A DNA stretch of 60,779 bases from JAWLCG01 sp041687295 (lineage in GTDB: Bacteria > Planctomycetota > Phycisphaerae > SM23-33 > FEN-1343), in assembly GCA_041687295.1 (NCBI GenBank), contig JAWLCG010000001.1, positions 1-60,779 of the forward strand. The letters run 5' to 3'. Positions 54,401-60,779 of this stretch are shown here, one piece after another (the first letter of the stretch is position 1; every line of letters begins with the position of its first letter). The translations under genes and the position numbers were made by a program. The notes beneath the pieces are model-generated. The model was not told where the DNA came from and did not search any database. It saw only the letters and a program-made list of their open reading frames with translations.

Positions 54401-55806
54401 GCATCAAGGACCCCACCGGCCACTGCCGCCTGCCGGGCGATTTCCCGATCAAGGGCCTGCACGGGGCGGTCCTGACCGAGGGACGCAGCCACATCATCAA
54501 CGACCCGGCCCGCCACCCGGCCGCGGGGGGCCTGCCGCCGGGCCACCCGACCCTCGAGTGCCTGCTCGGCGTGCCGCTGCTGCAGAATGGCCGGGCCGTC
54601 GGCATGATCGCCGTGGCCAACCGCCCCGGCGGCTACCGCGGCGAGGACCGGCAGGCCCTGGAGGCCTTGGCGCCGTCGATCCTGCAGGCCCTGCACCGCC
54701 GCCGGGCCGAGGCCACCCTCCGCCAGCGCGAGGAGTTCCACCGCCAGGCCCTCGAGTCGATCCCGGGCATGGTCTTCACCACGCGCCCCGACGGCTACTG
54801 CGACTACCAGAGCCAGCAGTGGGTCGAATACACCGGCGTGCCCATGGAGCAGCACATGGGCAATGGCTGGAACGACCTGCTGCACCCCGACGACCGCCCC
54901 CTGGCCATGGAGGCCTGGCGCCAGGCCGTCGAGGGCAACTCGGCCTATGACCTGGAGTACCGCGTCCGCCGGCACGACGGGCACTACGAGTGGTTCAAGG
55001 TGCGGGGCCGACCCATCCGCGACGCCCAGGGCCAGATCGTCCGCTGGTTCGGCGTAGCCACCAACATCGACGCAATGAAGCGCGCCGACGACGCCCTGCG
55101 CGAGACGGCCGACGAGCTGGCCCGCTCTAACCAGGACCTCGAGCAGTTCGCCTACGTCGCCAGCCACGACCTCCAGGAGCCCCTGCGGATGGTCAGCGGC
55201 TTCCTGGGCCTGTTGTCCAACCGCTACGCGCCGCAGCTCGATGACCAGGCCCGCGAGTACATCCACTACGCCGTCGATGGGGCCCAGCGGATGAGCCGGC
55301 TCATCCAGGACCTGCTGGAGTTCAGCCGCGTCGGCACCCACGGCCGAGAGATGGACCCCGTCCAGACCGACCAGGCGGTCCAGAGTGCCCTGGCCAACTG
55401 CCGGGCCACCGTGGAGTCCAGCGGCGGGCAGGTCGAGCTGGGGCCGCTGCCCCGCGTCCTGGGCGACTCGGCCCAGATGACCCAATTGTTCCAGAACCTC
55501 ATCGGCAACGCCGTCAAGTTCCGCCGCCCCGACGTGCCGCCCCGGGTCCGCATCACCGCCGAGCGGCAGGACGGCCAGTGGCTCTTCCGCGTCGCCGACA
55601 ACGGCATCGGCATCGACCCCCAGCAGGCCGAGCGGATCTTCCTGATCTTCCAGCGCCTCCACACCCGCGAGCAGTACGAGGGCACCGGCATCGGCCTGGC
55701 GATCTGCAAGAAGATCGTCGAGCGTCATAGTGGCCGAATCTGGGTCGAGAGCGCCCCCGGCCAGGGCTCGACCTTCTGCTTCACCCTGCCGGCCAACGAG
55801 ACGTAG
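51493..55806 (+). CDS. CheR methyltransferase-PAS-GAF-histidine kinase fusion
   Basis: A 1437-residue protein; GGAG precedes ATG 51493. Residues about 30-295 are a CheR methyltransferase (helix SSTLLRRIDRRMGLLGL; SAM loop VPACATGQEAYSLAMLL; LVSCRNLLIYLEPAIQRKTL). A PAS-like unit and a coiled coil follow (NEELQAANEELESGKEELQS), then PAS/PAC domains, a GAF domain (PTLECLLGVPLLQNGRAVGM), another PAS (GMVFTTRPDGYCDYQSQQWV), a HisKA with H1225 in VASHDLQEPLRM, and HATPase_c (DNGIGIDPQQAERIF; GTGIGLAICKKIVERHSGRI). The usual CheB methylesterase domain of such fusions is absent and no receiver domain is attached. No membrane helix is seen, so signals are probably cytoplasmic. The partner regulator is not in the window. 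Confidence 0.92.
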   Translation: MHSDGELTQEPEGPTRDGPRPIGNGDRAELCLPTILRAVQQATGQDFGPYRSSTLLRRIDRRMGLLGLSDPADYARLVETDVQEAARLRQDMLINVTEFFRQAEAWDALAEQVVPELIARTEPGGALRAWVPACATGQEAYSLAMLLVEQVQASGRRIEVQLFATDTDEQALRVARSGHYPASIAAEVSPERLERFFVATGSGYEVVKSLREQVVFAQQDLLCDPPFARLDLVSCRNLLIYLEPAIQRKTLGLFHFALNDGGYLLLGSAESISGAEPLFVPVVPKWRIYRRTGTGRQPDLQIPLRQAPRAPLPPPVGAVPCTPVTLAAQRAMLDAYAPPSAVVDRSGRLLYCHGPIGEFLEVLPGEQTGQIVDMAREALRPGLRAALARAVQEGRPLSIRAAGRPGRRARTVRVTVQPVDADRQASGLLLVSFETIKPPRRKAGQAPHALPPEIEDELRLTREELQATVHQLSLSNEQLKASDEESMAVNEELQAANEELESGKEELQSLNEELNAVNLQLQQKVEELEAVNNDVLNLLSSSSVATIFLDRELRICRFTPQATDLLSLIEADLGRPFADIRRHFVDETLLDDARRVLAELVSLHHEVQTADGRWYARRITPYRTQDGRIEGIVLTFSEVTLLKRNEHALRDSEQRYRLVADFTGDWEFWRAPDGRFRYVSPAVAQVTGYDAQQFLADPELAMRILHPDDREAYLTHLHEVDETGGTGHLDFRIITADGTTRWIGHKCQAVTDADGHYLGQRGSNRDITDRKLAEQALRESEQRYRTLFTNMDEGFALGEAIVDGQGRGVDFRFLEVNDAFHRQTGLGPDAIGRPITEALPQVEPYWIETYCRVALTGEPAEFTNYNRDTGRHYHVHCYRPAPERFAILFRDVTREHLDQEAIARQNALLQGVNEVLEQALHAESEQAFGQACLRVATAITGSEIGFIAETTDEGFMRDLAISDTGWAACGIKDPTGHCRLPGDFPIKGLHGAVLTEGRSHIINDPARHPAAGGLPPGHPTLECLLGVPLLQNGRAVGMIAVANRPGGYRGEDRQALEALAPSILQALHRRRAEATLRQREEFHRQALESIPGMVFTTRPDGYCDYQSQQWVEYTGVPMEQHMGNGWNDLLHPDDRPLAMEAWRQAVEGNSAYDLEYRVRRHDGHYEWFKVRGRPIRDAQGQIVRWFGVATNIDAMKRADDALRETADELARSNQDLEQFAYVASHDLQEPLRMVSGFLGLLSNRYAPQLDDQAREYIHYAVDGAQRMSRLIQDLLEFSRVGTHGREMDPVQTDQAVQSALANCRATVESSGGQVELGPLPRVLGDSAQMTQLFQNLIGNAVKFRRPDVPPRVRITAERQDGQWLFRVADNGIGIDPQQAERIFLIFQRLHTREQYEGTGIGLAICKKIVERHSGRIWVESAPGQGSTFCFTLPANET

Positions 55807-55808
55807 AC

Positions 55809-55936
55809 CGTTTTGCGCTTGCGCCTGTGGATCCCAAAACGCCTCCGGCCCAAGCCCACGGAATGCCTTCCGTGGGCATCGTGGCCGAGCCGTGCCTGAC
55901 CCGGCACAACGCGCCCGCAGGTTCGCGAGCAAAACG
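55809..55936. repeat. Dispersed intergenic repeat, copy B, bounded by short inverted ends
   Basis: The segment 55841-55920 matches copy A at 36443-36520 (first 20 bases identical). Here it is enclosed by CGTTTTGC (55809-55816) and GCAAAACG (55929-55936), which are perfect inverted repeats, giving a 128-bp MITE-like unit. It begins 2 bases after the kinase stop codon. Confidence 0.5.
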
Positions 55937-56027
55937 CTCTAGCCGCGAAGGCCGTAGGGGTGCAGCGCGGCTCCCTGGGGCGCAATACCCGGGGTGTCCC
56001 CCGTCTCCGGCGGCGGTCAGGCCCGCC

Positions 56028-56294
56028 CTACGTGTGCATGTCGCCGCGGTCGACGAGCTTGTTGAAGTTGCTGTCCTCCTCGTACACCAGGGCGAGGTGC
56101 TTCTCGTCGAACTTCTGGAAGAAGTCGTCCCAGCTGATGGGTTCGAGGCTCTGCTCGCCGCTGTAGCCCGCGAAGTCGATGCGGATAATGCCCGGGTCGT
56201 CGCCGCTGCCGGTGCCCGTGACGCTGGCGGGATGGCCGCCGTGGCTCTCCGCCCACTGGCGGATGGTGTCATGATCGGTTGTGGACTGGCTCAT
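56028..56294 (-). CDS. Small conserved acidic protein
   Basis: An 88-residue protein: TTDHDTIRQWAESHGGHPAS, then GDDPGIIRIDFAGYSGEQSL and SWDDFFQKFDEKHLALVYEE. This matches a conserved small-protein family that occurs widely in bacteria, often wrongly labelled as a glucan-branching-enzyme fragment; no activity is known. It is 15 bp after a stress-type SDR gene on the same strand, and such small proteins commonly accompany general-stress genes, so co-regulation is likely. The coding call is firm because the pattern is complete from start to end. Confidence 0.8.
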   Translation of the reverse strand: MSQSTTDHDTIRQWAESHGGHPASVTGTGSGDDPGIIRIDFAGYSGEQSLEPISWDDFFQKFDEKHLALVYEEDSNFNKLVDRGDMHT

Positions 56295-56309
56295 CGGTGG
56301 ACTCCTTGT

Positions 56310-57179
56310 CTATCCGTTCAGCACGTAGCCGCCGTTGGGGTGCAGTATCTGTCCCGACATATACGACGCATCGTCGCTGGCCAGGAAGACGTAGCAGGGG
56401 GCGACCTCGTCCGGCTCGCCGGGGCGGCTCATCGGCACGTCGGAGCCGAAGGTCTCGACCTTTTCCTCGGGGAACGTCGCAGGGATCAGCGGCGTCCAGA
56501 TCGGCCCGGGCGCCACGCCGTTGACGCGGTTGCCGCGGCTCTTGAGCAGGTTCGTCGAGAGCGACCGCACGAAGGCCACGATCGCGCCCTTCGTCGAGGC
56601 GTAGTCGATCAGGTGCTCGCTGCCTCGGTAGGCCGTGATGCTCGTCGTGCAGATGATCGAGCTGCCCTCGCGCAGGTGCTTCAGGGCCGCCCGCGTGACG
56701 TAGAAGTGCGCGAAGATGTTCGTCTCGTATGTCTCGCGGAGCTGCTCGTCGGTGATGTCTTCCAGCGACGACTGGGGGTACTGCACGGCCGCGTTGTTCA
56801 CCACGATGTCCAGCCGGCCCAACTCGTCGACCGCCTTGGCGACGGCCGAGTCGCAGAAGGCCCGCTGGCGGAGGTCGCCGGCGATGCGCAGACACTTTCG
56901 GCCGGCCTGCTCGACGAGCTGCTGGGTCTTCTTCGCGTCCTCGTGCTCGTCCTTGTAGACGACCGCGACGTCGGCGCCCTCCTTGGCGAACATGACCGCG
57001 ACGGCCCGGCCGATGCCGCTGTCGCCGCCGGTGATGATCGCCGCCTTGCCCCGCAGCTTGCCGGCCGGTCGATACTCGCGGGCCTCGCTCTGCGGGCGAG
57101 GCTCCATCTCGTGCTCTCGGCCCGGCTGGCGCGGCTGATGCTGTGGCGGTCGGGTCTGCTGCTTCGATTCCTTACCCAT
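56310..57179 (-). CDS. SDR-family oxidoreductase, general-stress type
   Basis: A 289-residue short-chain dehydrogenase; AGGGGG precedes ATG 57179. The first about 45 residues are a Gln/Pro/Arg-rich extension (QQTRPPQHQPRQPGREHEME) typical of the YhdF/YhxC/GspA-like stress subgroup. The cofactor loop is AAIITGGDSGIGRAVAVMFA; NNAA at 125 or so, Ser in CTTSITAYRG and the YASTK tetrad supply catalysis; GPIWTPLIPATF and SGQILHPNGGYVLNG end the fold. NADP(H)-dependent reduction of small aldehydes or sugars is expected. It forms a two-gene unit with the 88-residue protein downstream. Confidence 0.92.
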   Translation of the reverse strand: MGKESKQQTRPPQHQPRQPGREHEMEPRPQSEAREYRPAGKLRGKAAIITGGDSGIGRAVAVMFAKEGADVAVVYKDEHEDAKKTQQLVEQAGRKCLRIAGDLRQRAFCDSAVAKAVDELGRLDIVVNNAAVQYPQSSLEDITDEQLRETYETNIFAHFYVTRAALKHLREGSSIICTTSITAYRGSEHLIDYASTKGAIVAFVRSLSTNLLKSRGNRVNGVAPGPIWTPLIPATFPEEKVETFGSDVPMSRPGEPDEVAPCYVFLASDDASYMSGQILHPNGGYVLNG

Positions 57180-57349
57180 GTCTGTCCCCCTGGTCGCCAC
57201 TGCGGTACAAAGGTGGCTGCACACGGCGCAGCCACGCTCGGGCTGTCCCTGAATTGTAGGCCCGGCGAACCCCGGCGGGCGAATCGGGCTCGGCCGTCGC
57301 GTATGATTACCCCCAGACGGGGGCGAACGGACAGCGAAGGGAGACAGAC

Positions 57350-58207
57350 ATGCAGAGACGCAAGCTGGGGCGGTTCGACCTGGAGCTCAGCGTGGTGGGC
57401 CTGGGCGGCGTGGTGGTGATGGGCCGGCCGCAGGAGGGTGTGGACCGCGACGTGGCCTGGGCGGTGGAGCAGGGGATCAACTACTTCGACGTCGCGCCGA
57501 CCTACGGCGACGCGGAGGACCGGCTGGGCCCGGCCCTGCAGCGCTACCGCGACGGCGTGGTGCTGGCCTGCAAGACCCAGCAGCGTTCGGCCGAGGGGTC
57601 GCGTCACGAGCTCGAGCAGTCGCTGCGGAAACTGCGGACCGACCACTTCGACATCTACCAGATGCACGGCTTCACGAAGGTCGAGGAGGTCGAGCGGGCC
57701 CTGGCGCCCGGCGGGGCGATCGAGACCTTCGAGGACGCCAAGGCCCGTGGCCTGACACGGCTGATCGGCTTTAGCGCCCACGACGAGCCGGCCGCCCGCA
57801 TGGCCGTCGACAGCGGGCGGTTCGACACGATCCTGTTCCCGATCAACTACCGCACGTGGGAGACGGGCTTCGGCCCGACCGTCATCGAGGCCGCCCGCCG
57901 GCGCGGCATGGGGATCCTGGCCCTCAAGGCGATGGCCCGCACCCGCGTGCCCAAGGGCCAGCCCAAGACCTGCATCAACTGCTGGTATCAGCCGGAGGAC
58001 CGCCCCGAGGTGGCCGCCGAGTTGCTGCGGTGGACCCTCAGCGTCGACGGCGTGACCGCCGCCGTCCCGCCGGGCAACCCCGACCTGTGGCGCGACGCCG
58101 TCGCCATCGCCCGCGATCTCACGCCCATCCGCGAACCGGAGGTCATGCACCTCCGCGCCGCCATGGGCGACGTCGCCCCGCTCTTCCCCCCCGCCCACGT
58201 GGGGTAG
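57350..58207 (+). CDS. Aldo/keto reductase
   Basis: A 285-residue TIM-barrel oxidoreductase with AAGGGAG before ATG 57350. MQRRKLGRFDLELSVVGLGG is a family start. The catalytic tetrad is visible as D47 (INYFDVAPTYG), Y52, K75 (LACKTQQRS) and H106 (IYQMHGF). Near the C-terminus, KTCINCWYQPEDRPEVAAEL has a Cys pair in place of the usual substrate loop, and DGVTAAVPPGNPDLWRDAV forms the NADPH-adenine side. It is likely cytosolic, reducing carbonyls or sugars. Divergent from the SDR gene across 170 bp. Confidence 0.92.
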   Translation: MQRRKLGRFDLELSVVGLGGVVVMGRPQEGVDRDVAWAVEQGINYFDVAPTYGDAEDRLGPALQRYRDGVVLACKTQQRSAEGSRHELEQSLRKLRTDHFDIYQMHGFTKVEEVERALAPGGAIETFEDAKARGLTRLIGFSAHDEPAARMAVDSGRFDTILFPINYRTWETGFGPTVIEAARRRGMGILALKAMARTRVPKGQPKTCINCWYQPEDRPEVAAELLRWTLSVDGVTAAVPPGNPDLWRDAVAIARDLTPIREPEVMHLRAAMGDVAPLFPPAHVG

Positions 58208-58279
58208 CCGCAGACGCTCTTCGAGCGAAACTTCGGCTGCAGACGCTACCGCCGTCGACGCAGTGACGCAGTGACGTCC

Positions 58280-58780
58280 CTAGATATTCAGGCCCGTGGA
58301 CCGCGTGCCCTCGTCCTCGTCGGTGTAGGCGGTGGGGTCGCCGCCCTGCTCGATGATGGCGATCTTGCGGACGCGGCGGGTGTGTCGGCCGCCCTCGAAG
58401 TCGGTGTCCAGCCAGGCCTCGATGATGCGGCGCATGAGCTCCTCGCCGAGCAGGTCGGCGGCGAGGCACAGGACGTTTGCGTCGTTGTGCTGGCGGGCCA
58501 TCTGGGCGGTCAGCTCGTCGTTGCACAGGGCGGCCCGCACGCCGGAGACCTTGTTGGCGGCGATGCTCATGCCGATACCGCTGCCGCACAGCAGGATCGC
58601 ACGGTCGACATGCCCGTCGGTGACGGCCTTGGCGGCGACGTAGGCGATGTCGGTGTAGTCGCAGCTGCGGGCGCTGTTGGTGCCCAGGTCCACGACGTCA
58701 TGGCCCTGCTCGCGCAGGAGCATGCTGACCTTCTCCTTGGGGGCGAAGCCGCGGTGGTCGCCGGCAACGGCAATCTTCAT
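58280..58780 (-). CDS. rpiB: Ribose-5-phosphate isomerase B
   Basis: A 166-residue RpiB/LacAB-family isomerase interconverting ribose 5-phosphate and ribulose 5-phosphate. MKIAVAGDHRGFAPKEKVSM gives the D8-H9 substrate site; C65 in LLCGSGIGMSIAANK is the catalytic base and the anion hole follows; VRAALCNDELTAQMARQHND and NVLCLAADLLGEELMRRIIE are conserved. The C-terminal 20 residues (DPTAYTDEDEGTRST) extend beyond the usual end. Its start overlaps the stop of the TsaC-phosphatase gene by 4 bases. This RpiB/TsaC/arginine-phosphatase-like neighbourhood is common in Firmicutes and planctomycetes. Confidence 0.95.
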   Translation of the reverse strand: MKIAVAGDHRGFAPKEKVSMLLREQGHDVVDLGTNSARSCDYTDIAYVAAKAVTDGHVDRAILLCGSGIGMSIAANKVSGVRAALCNDELTAQMARQHNDANVLCLAADLLGEELMRRIIEAWLDTDFEGGRHTRRVRKIAIIEQGGDPTAYTDEDEGTRSTGLNI

Positions 58781-59889
58781 GGCAGTATCTCACTCATGCG
58801 GGCCTGGATGGCCTGGTGAATCCGCTCGGCCACCTGCCGGTAGGTTTCCAGGTCGGCGCCGATGGGGTCGGGCACGTCGCCGGCCGGGTCCAGCACGAAC
58901 ACCCGGTCGCCGGCCGAAGGCACCAGGCGGAGCACGTCGTCGCGGTGCCGGCCGGTCATGCAGAATATCAGGTCGGAGGAATTTATCAACTCGACGGTCA
59001 GGGGTCGGCTGCGGTGCGGGCCCACGTGGGCGCCGCGATCTTCGGCCGCCCGGACGGCCTCGGGGGTCGCCGGCATGCCGCCCATGCCGAACGTGCCGGC
59101 CGAGAGAACTTGCCAGCCCTGCTGGCCCAGCGCATCCGCCCGGCAGCCCAGGGCCCGGGCCAGCTCCAGCCGGGCCAGGGCCTCAGCCATCGGCGAGCGG
59201 CAGGTGTTGCCCGTGCAGACGAACAGGATCTGCCGTTGCAGGAGCTTCTCGACCATTCGGCGGTCGTAGGCGCCCTCGCGGAGGATCTCGAAGCGCCCCT
59301 CGGCGTCGAAACGGATGATCGTGCTGCTCTGGCGCCAGCGGGTGGCCCCGGCGTCCAGCAGCAGGTCGACGCGCCCTTCCAGGGCGGCGAGCACCTCGTC
59401 GCCGCTGGTGGCCGGCGGATGGCCGGCGAGGTTCGCCGAGGGCGCCACCACCGGCACGTCGGCGGCCGAGAGAAGCCCCTCGCTCACCGGATGGGCCGGG
59501 CAGCGCAGCGCCACCGCGCCCTCGTAGCAAAGCCGATCCTCCAGCCCCCGCCAGTCGGCCCGGCCGAAGCCGCCCTCGCACGGCAGCACCAGCGTCAGCG
59601 GGCCCGGCCAGCACTTCTCGATCAGCCGCTGGGCCTGCTCGGGCGGGGCCGGGACGAACCACTGAACGTGCTCCGCTCGGCCCAGGTGGACGGTGAAGGG
59701 ACGCTCGGGCCGGTCCTTCAGCTCGCGGAGGCGCTCCAGGGCGGCCAGGTCGGCGGCGTTGGCGGCCAGGCCGTAGACCGTCTCGGTCGGGAAGGCGACC
59801 AGCCCCCCCTCGCGCAGCACCGTCGCGCCGCGCTCGACGGCGGCGGCGAGGTCGCCGGGGCCTTCGATCCTGATGACGTCTGTTGCCAT
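58777..59889 (-). CDS. Threonylcarbamoyl-AMP synthase (TsaC/Sua5) fused to low-molecular-weight phosphatase
   Basis: A 370-residue two-domain protein starting at ATG 59889 (AAGGCGA upstream). Residues 1-205 are a YrdC/Sua5 domain: GGLVAFPTETVYGLAANAAD, LKDRPERPFTVHLG, CWPGPLTLVLPCEGG, and VVAPSANLAGHPPATSGDEV. It makes threonylcarbamoyl-AMP for tRNA t6A. Residues 218-370 are a low-molecular-weight protein phosphatase: VCTGNTCRSPMAEALA with nucleophile C225 and R231, and VLDPAGDVPDPIG with the acid Asp. In Firmicutes the corresponding YwlC and YwlE are separate neighbouring genes; here they are one chain. YwlE-type phosphatases act on phosphoarginine or phosphotyrosine. Confidence 0.93.
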   Translation of the reverse strand: MATDVIRIEGPGDLAAAVERGATVLREGGLVAFPTETVYGLAANAADLAALERLRELKDRPERPFTVHLGRAEHVQWFVPAPPEQAQRLIEKCWPGPLTLVLPCEGGFGRADWRGLEDRLCYEGAVALRCPAHPVSEGLLSAADVPVVAPSANLAGHPPATSGDEVLAALEGRVDLLLDAGATRWRQSSTIIRFDAEGRFEILREGAYDRRMVEKLLQRQILFVCTGNTCRSPMAEALARLELARALGCRADALGQQGWQVLSAGTFGMGGMPATPEAVRAAEDRGAHVGPHRSRPLTVELINSSDLIFCMTGRHRDDVLRLVPSAGDRVFVLDPAGDVPDPIGADLETYRQVAERIHQAIQARMSEILP

Positions 59890-60043
59890 TCGCCTTGCGT
59901 CCGCTGGAAAAGAACACGGCCACGGCATCCCGCCGAGGCCGTCTCACACGCCGATTCGCTGTCGACCGGCAGGACCCACCGACGGGGCAGCCGGGCCGGT
60001 GCCCGCATTATGCCCGCAAAGGCCTGCCCAGGTCAAGCATGCG

Positions 60044-60779
60044 TCACGCGAGGGGCTCGAGGTGCCCCTCGAAGTGCATCGCCAGCTCCAGGCGGTCGAT
60101 CTGCCAGGCGATCACCGTCACGCCGGACTTCACGTCGGGCCGGGCGGGCGGCCAGGCGGTCAGCCGGCCGTTGTCGCGGTCGCCCACGAACCGCAGCCCG
60201 TCGCCGAAGTCCAGGTGGCCCTTGAACCGCAGCAGCCTCTCGCCCAGGGCCTCGATCGCCCGCTCAAAGCTCGCGAAGCTCACCGGCCCGGGCGGGTTGA
60301 CCGTGATGGCCACGATGGACTCAGGGGGCTGCTCGTCCGAAGGCGCCGCGCGGTGCACGTGCGTCAGGCCGGCCAGGAAACCCTCGGGCAGGCGCCCATA
60401 TTGCACTACCGCGAGGGGGGCCTGCGGGTTCATCTCGGCCAGCACGCCGCGCAGGCGTACCAACTCGTCAGCGGGCACGAGGTCCGGCTTGGTGATCAGC
60501 AGCGCGTCGGCGAGGCGGACCTGGTCCTGGGCGGGCCGAAAGAAGGCGGCCACGCGGGTGAAGCTCTCTGCATCGACCAGGCAGAGGTTGGCCTGGATGG
60601 CGAACCGCCCCGCCACCGCCGGCTGGTCGAAGACCGGGGCCAGGTCGCTGGTGCGGGCGACGCCGGTGGCCTCGATGAGCACCACGTCGGGCCGAACGTC
60701 GCGCTCGATGGCGGCGAGGGTCTTGAGCAGGTCGGTCTGCAGGCAGGTGCAGAAGACGCTGCCCTTGTTGAGCTCGAAC
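60044..60779 (-). CDS. CobW/COG0523-type GTPase, N-terminus outside window
   Basis: The frame runs from the window edge to TGA at 60044, 245 codons. It enters at FELNKGSVFCTCLQTDLLKT, the region of the CxCC metal site of CobW GTPases, here FCTCL with only two cysteines. VLIEATGVARTSDLAPVFD is the switch region, and DALLITKPDLVPADELVRL has TKPD in place of NKxD. The C-terminal domain (FERAIEALGERLLRFKGHLD; VIAWQIDRLELAMHFEGHLE) resembles the CobW C-domain. Such proteins deliver zinc, cobalt or iron to target enzymes. The G1 loop lies outside the window. Spacer 59890-60043 has no gene. Confidence 0.85.
   Translation of the reverse strand, partial: FELNKGSVFCTCLQTDLLKTLAAIERDVRPDVVLIEATGVARTSDLAPVFDQPAVAGRFAIQANLCLVDAESFTRVAAFFRPAQDQVRLADALLITKPDLVPADELVRLRGVLAEMNPQAPLAVVQYGRLPEGFLAGLTHVHRAAPSDEQPPESIVAITVNPPGPVSFASFERAIEALGERLLRFKGHLDFGDGLRFVGDRDNGRLTAWPPARPDVKSGVTVIAWQIDRLELAMHFEGHLEPLA

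Noticed and set aside
53437..55932. An 831-codon minus-strand frame opposite the histidine kinase
   Set aside because: The plus strand carries clear CheR, PAS, GAF and kinase motifs; the minus frame has none and is a shadow.
58255..58278. ACGCAGTG tandem repeat between the reductase and rpiB genes
   Set aside because: Only two short units; too little to be a functional repeat or CRISPR.

Overview
The window is a GC-rich bacterial chromosome segment that looks like a member of the Planctomycetota (probably Phycisphaerae-like). That placement is inferred from family content: a prepilin-type protein with an FTLIELLVVIAIIALL N-terminus and an H-X8-DG tail motif, a giant surface protein with a LEPR-XLL-type N-terminus and a C-terminal dockerin-like repeat, a BlaI/M56 regulator pair, Gfo/Idh/MocA, URO-D-like and TIM-barrel isomerase genes, and planctomycete-style integrase remnants. 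No rRNA, tRNA or CRISPR array was recognised.

Layout. 1-6.2 kb: a beta-propeller protein and a DUF1961 protein (polysaccharide-related pair), then a patch of gene debris (integrase, methyltransferase, VTC fragments) around two hypothetical proteins and a sugar isomerase/epimerase. 6.2-9.4 kb: an envelope metal-stress module made of an ECF sigma factor, its zinc-type anti-sigma factor, a DUF305 membrane protein and two exported proteins that share a QIM-x(1-2)-CPMMQ motif. The sigma gene and the divergent exported-protein gene carry the same GGAAC-N17-CGTTT promoter. 9.6-14.4 kb: assimilatory sulfate reduction (cysH, cysD, cysN with a degenerate CysC domain) flanked by ruined metB-like and cysK genes, divergent from an Rrf2 regulator with three cysteines. 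14.5-25 kb: DEAD-box helicase, BlaI/M56 pair with an operator inside its promoter, a divergent methionyl-tRNA synthetase, a URO-D-like protein and a prepilin.

25.1-31.2 kb: an eight-gene arsenic/organometal-type operon running from a consensus promoter: ArsR regulator, ArsP-type permease, DGC cysteine protein, CxxC mini-thioredoxin, a cysteine-rich thioredoxin/NosL-like exported protein, two ArsF-like exported CxxC proteins and an ArsG-like CcdA-type permease, followed by the C-terminal stump of an ACR3 arsenite pump. 31.3-37.7 kb: Gfo/Idh/MocA dehydrogenase, an exported GH30 glycosidase fused to ankyrin repeats, a small membrane protein, a NIF3 protein and an SGNH hydrolase.

37.9-51 kb: one giant exported protein gene (about 4,350 codons if repaired; RTX, PPC, FG-GAP, ELWxxDGT-like and dockerin-like modules) broken by one in-frame TAG and three frameshifts. 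51.5-60.8 kb: a CheR-PAS-GAF histidine kinase without a CheB domain, a stress-type SDR with a small companion, an aldo/keto reductase, ribose-5-phosphate isomerase B, a TsaC/low-molecular-weight phosphatase fusion and a CobW-type GTPase cut by the window end. A recurring theme is gene debris: at least ten truncated or interrupted genes lie among intact ones.
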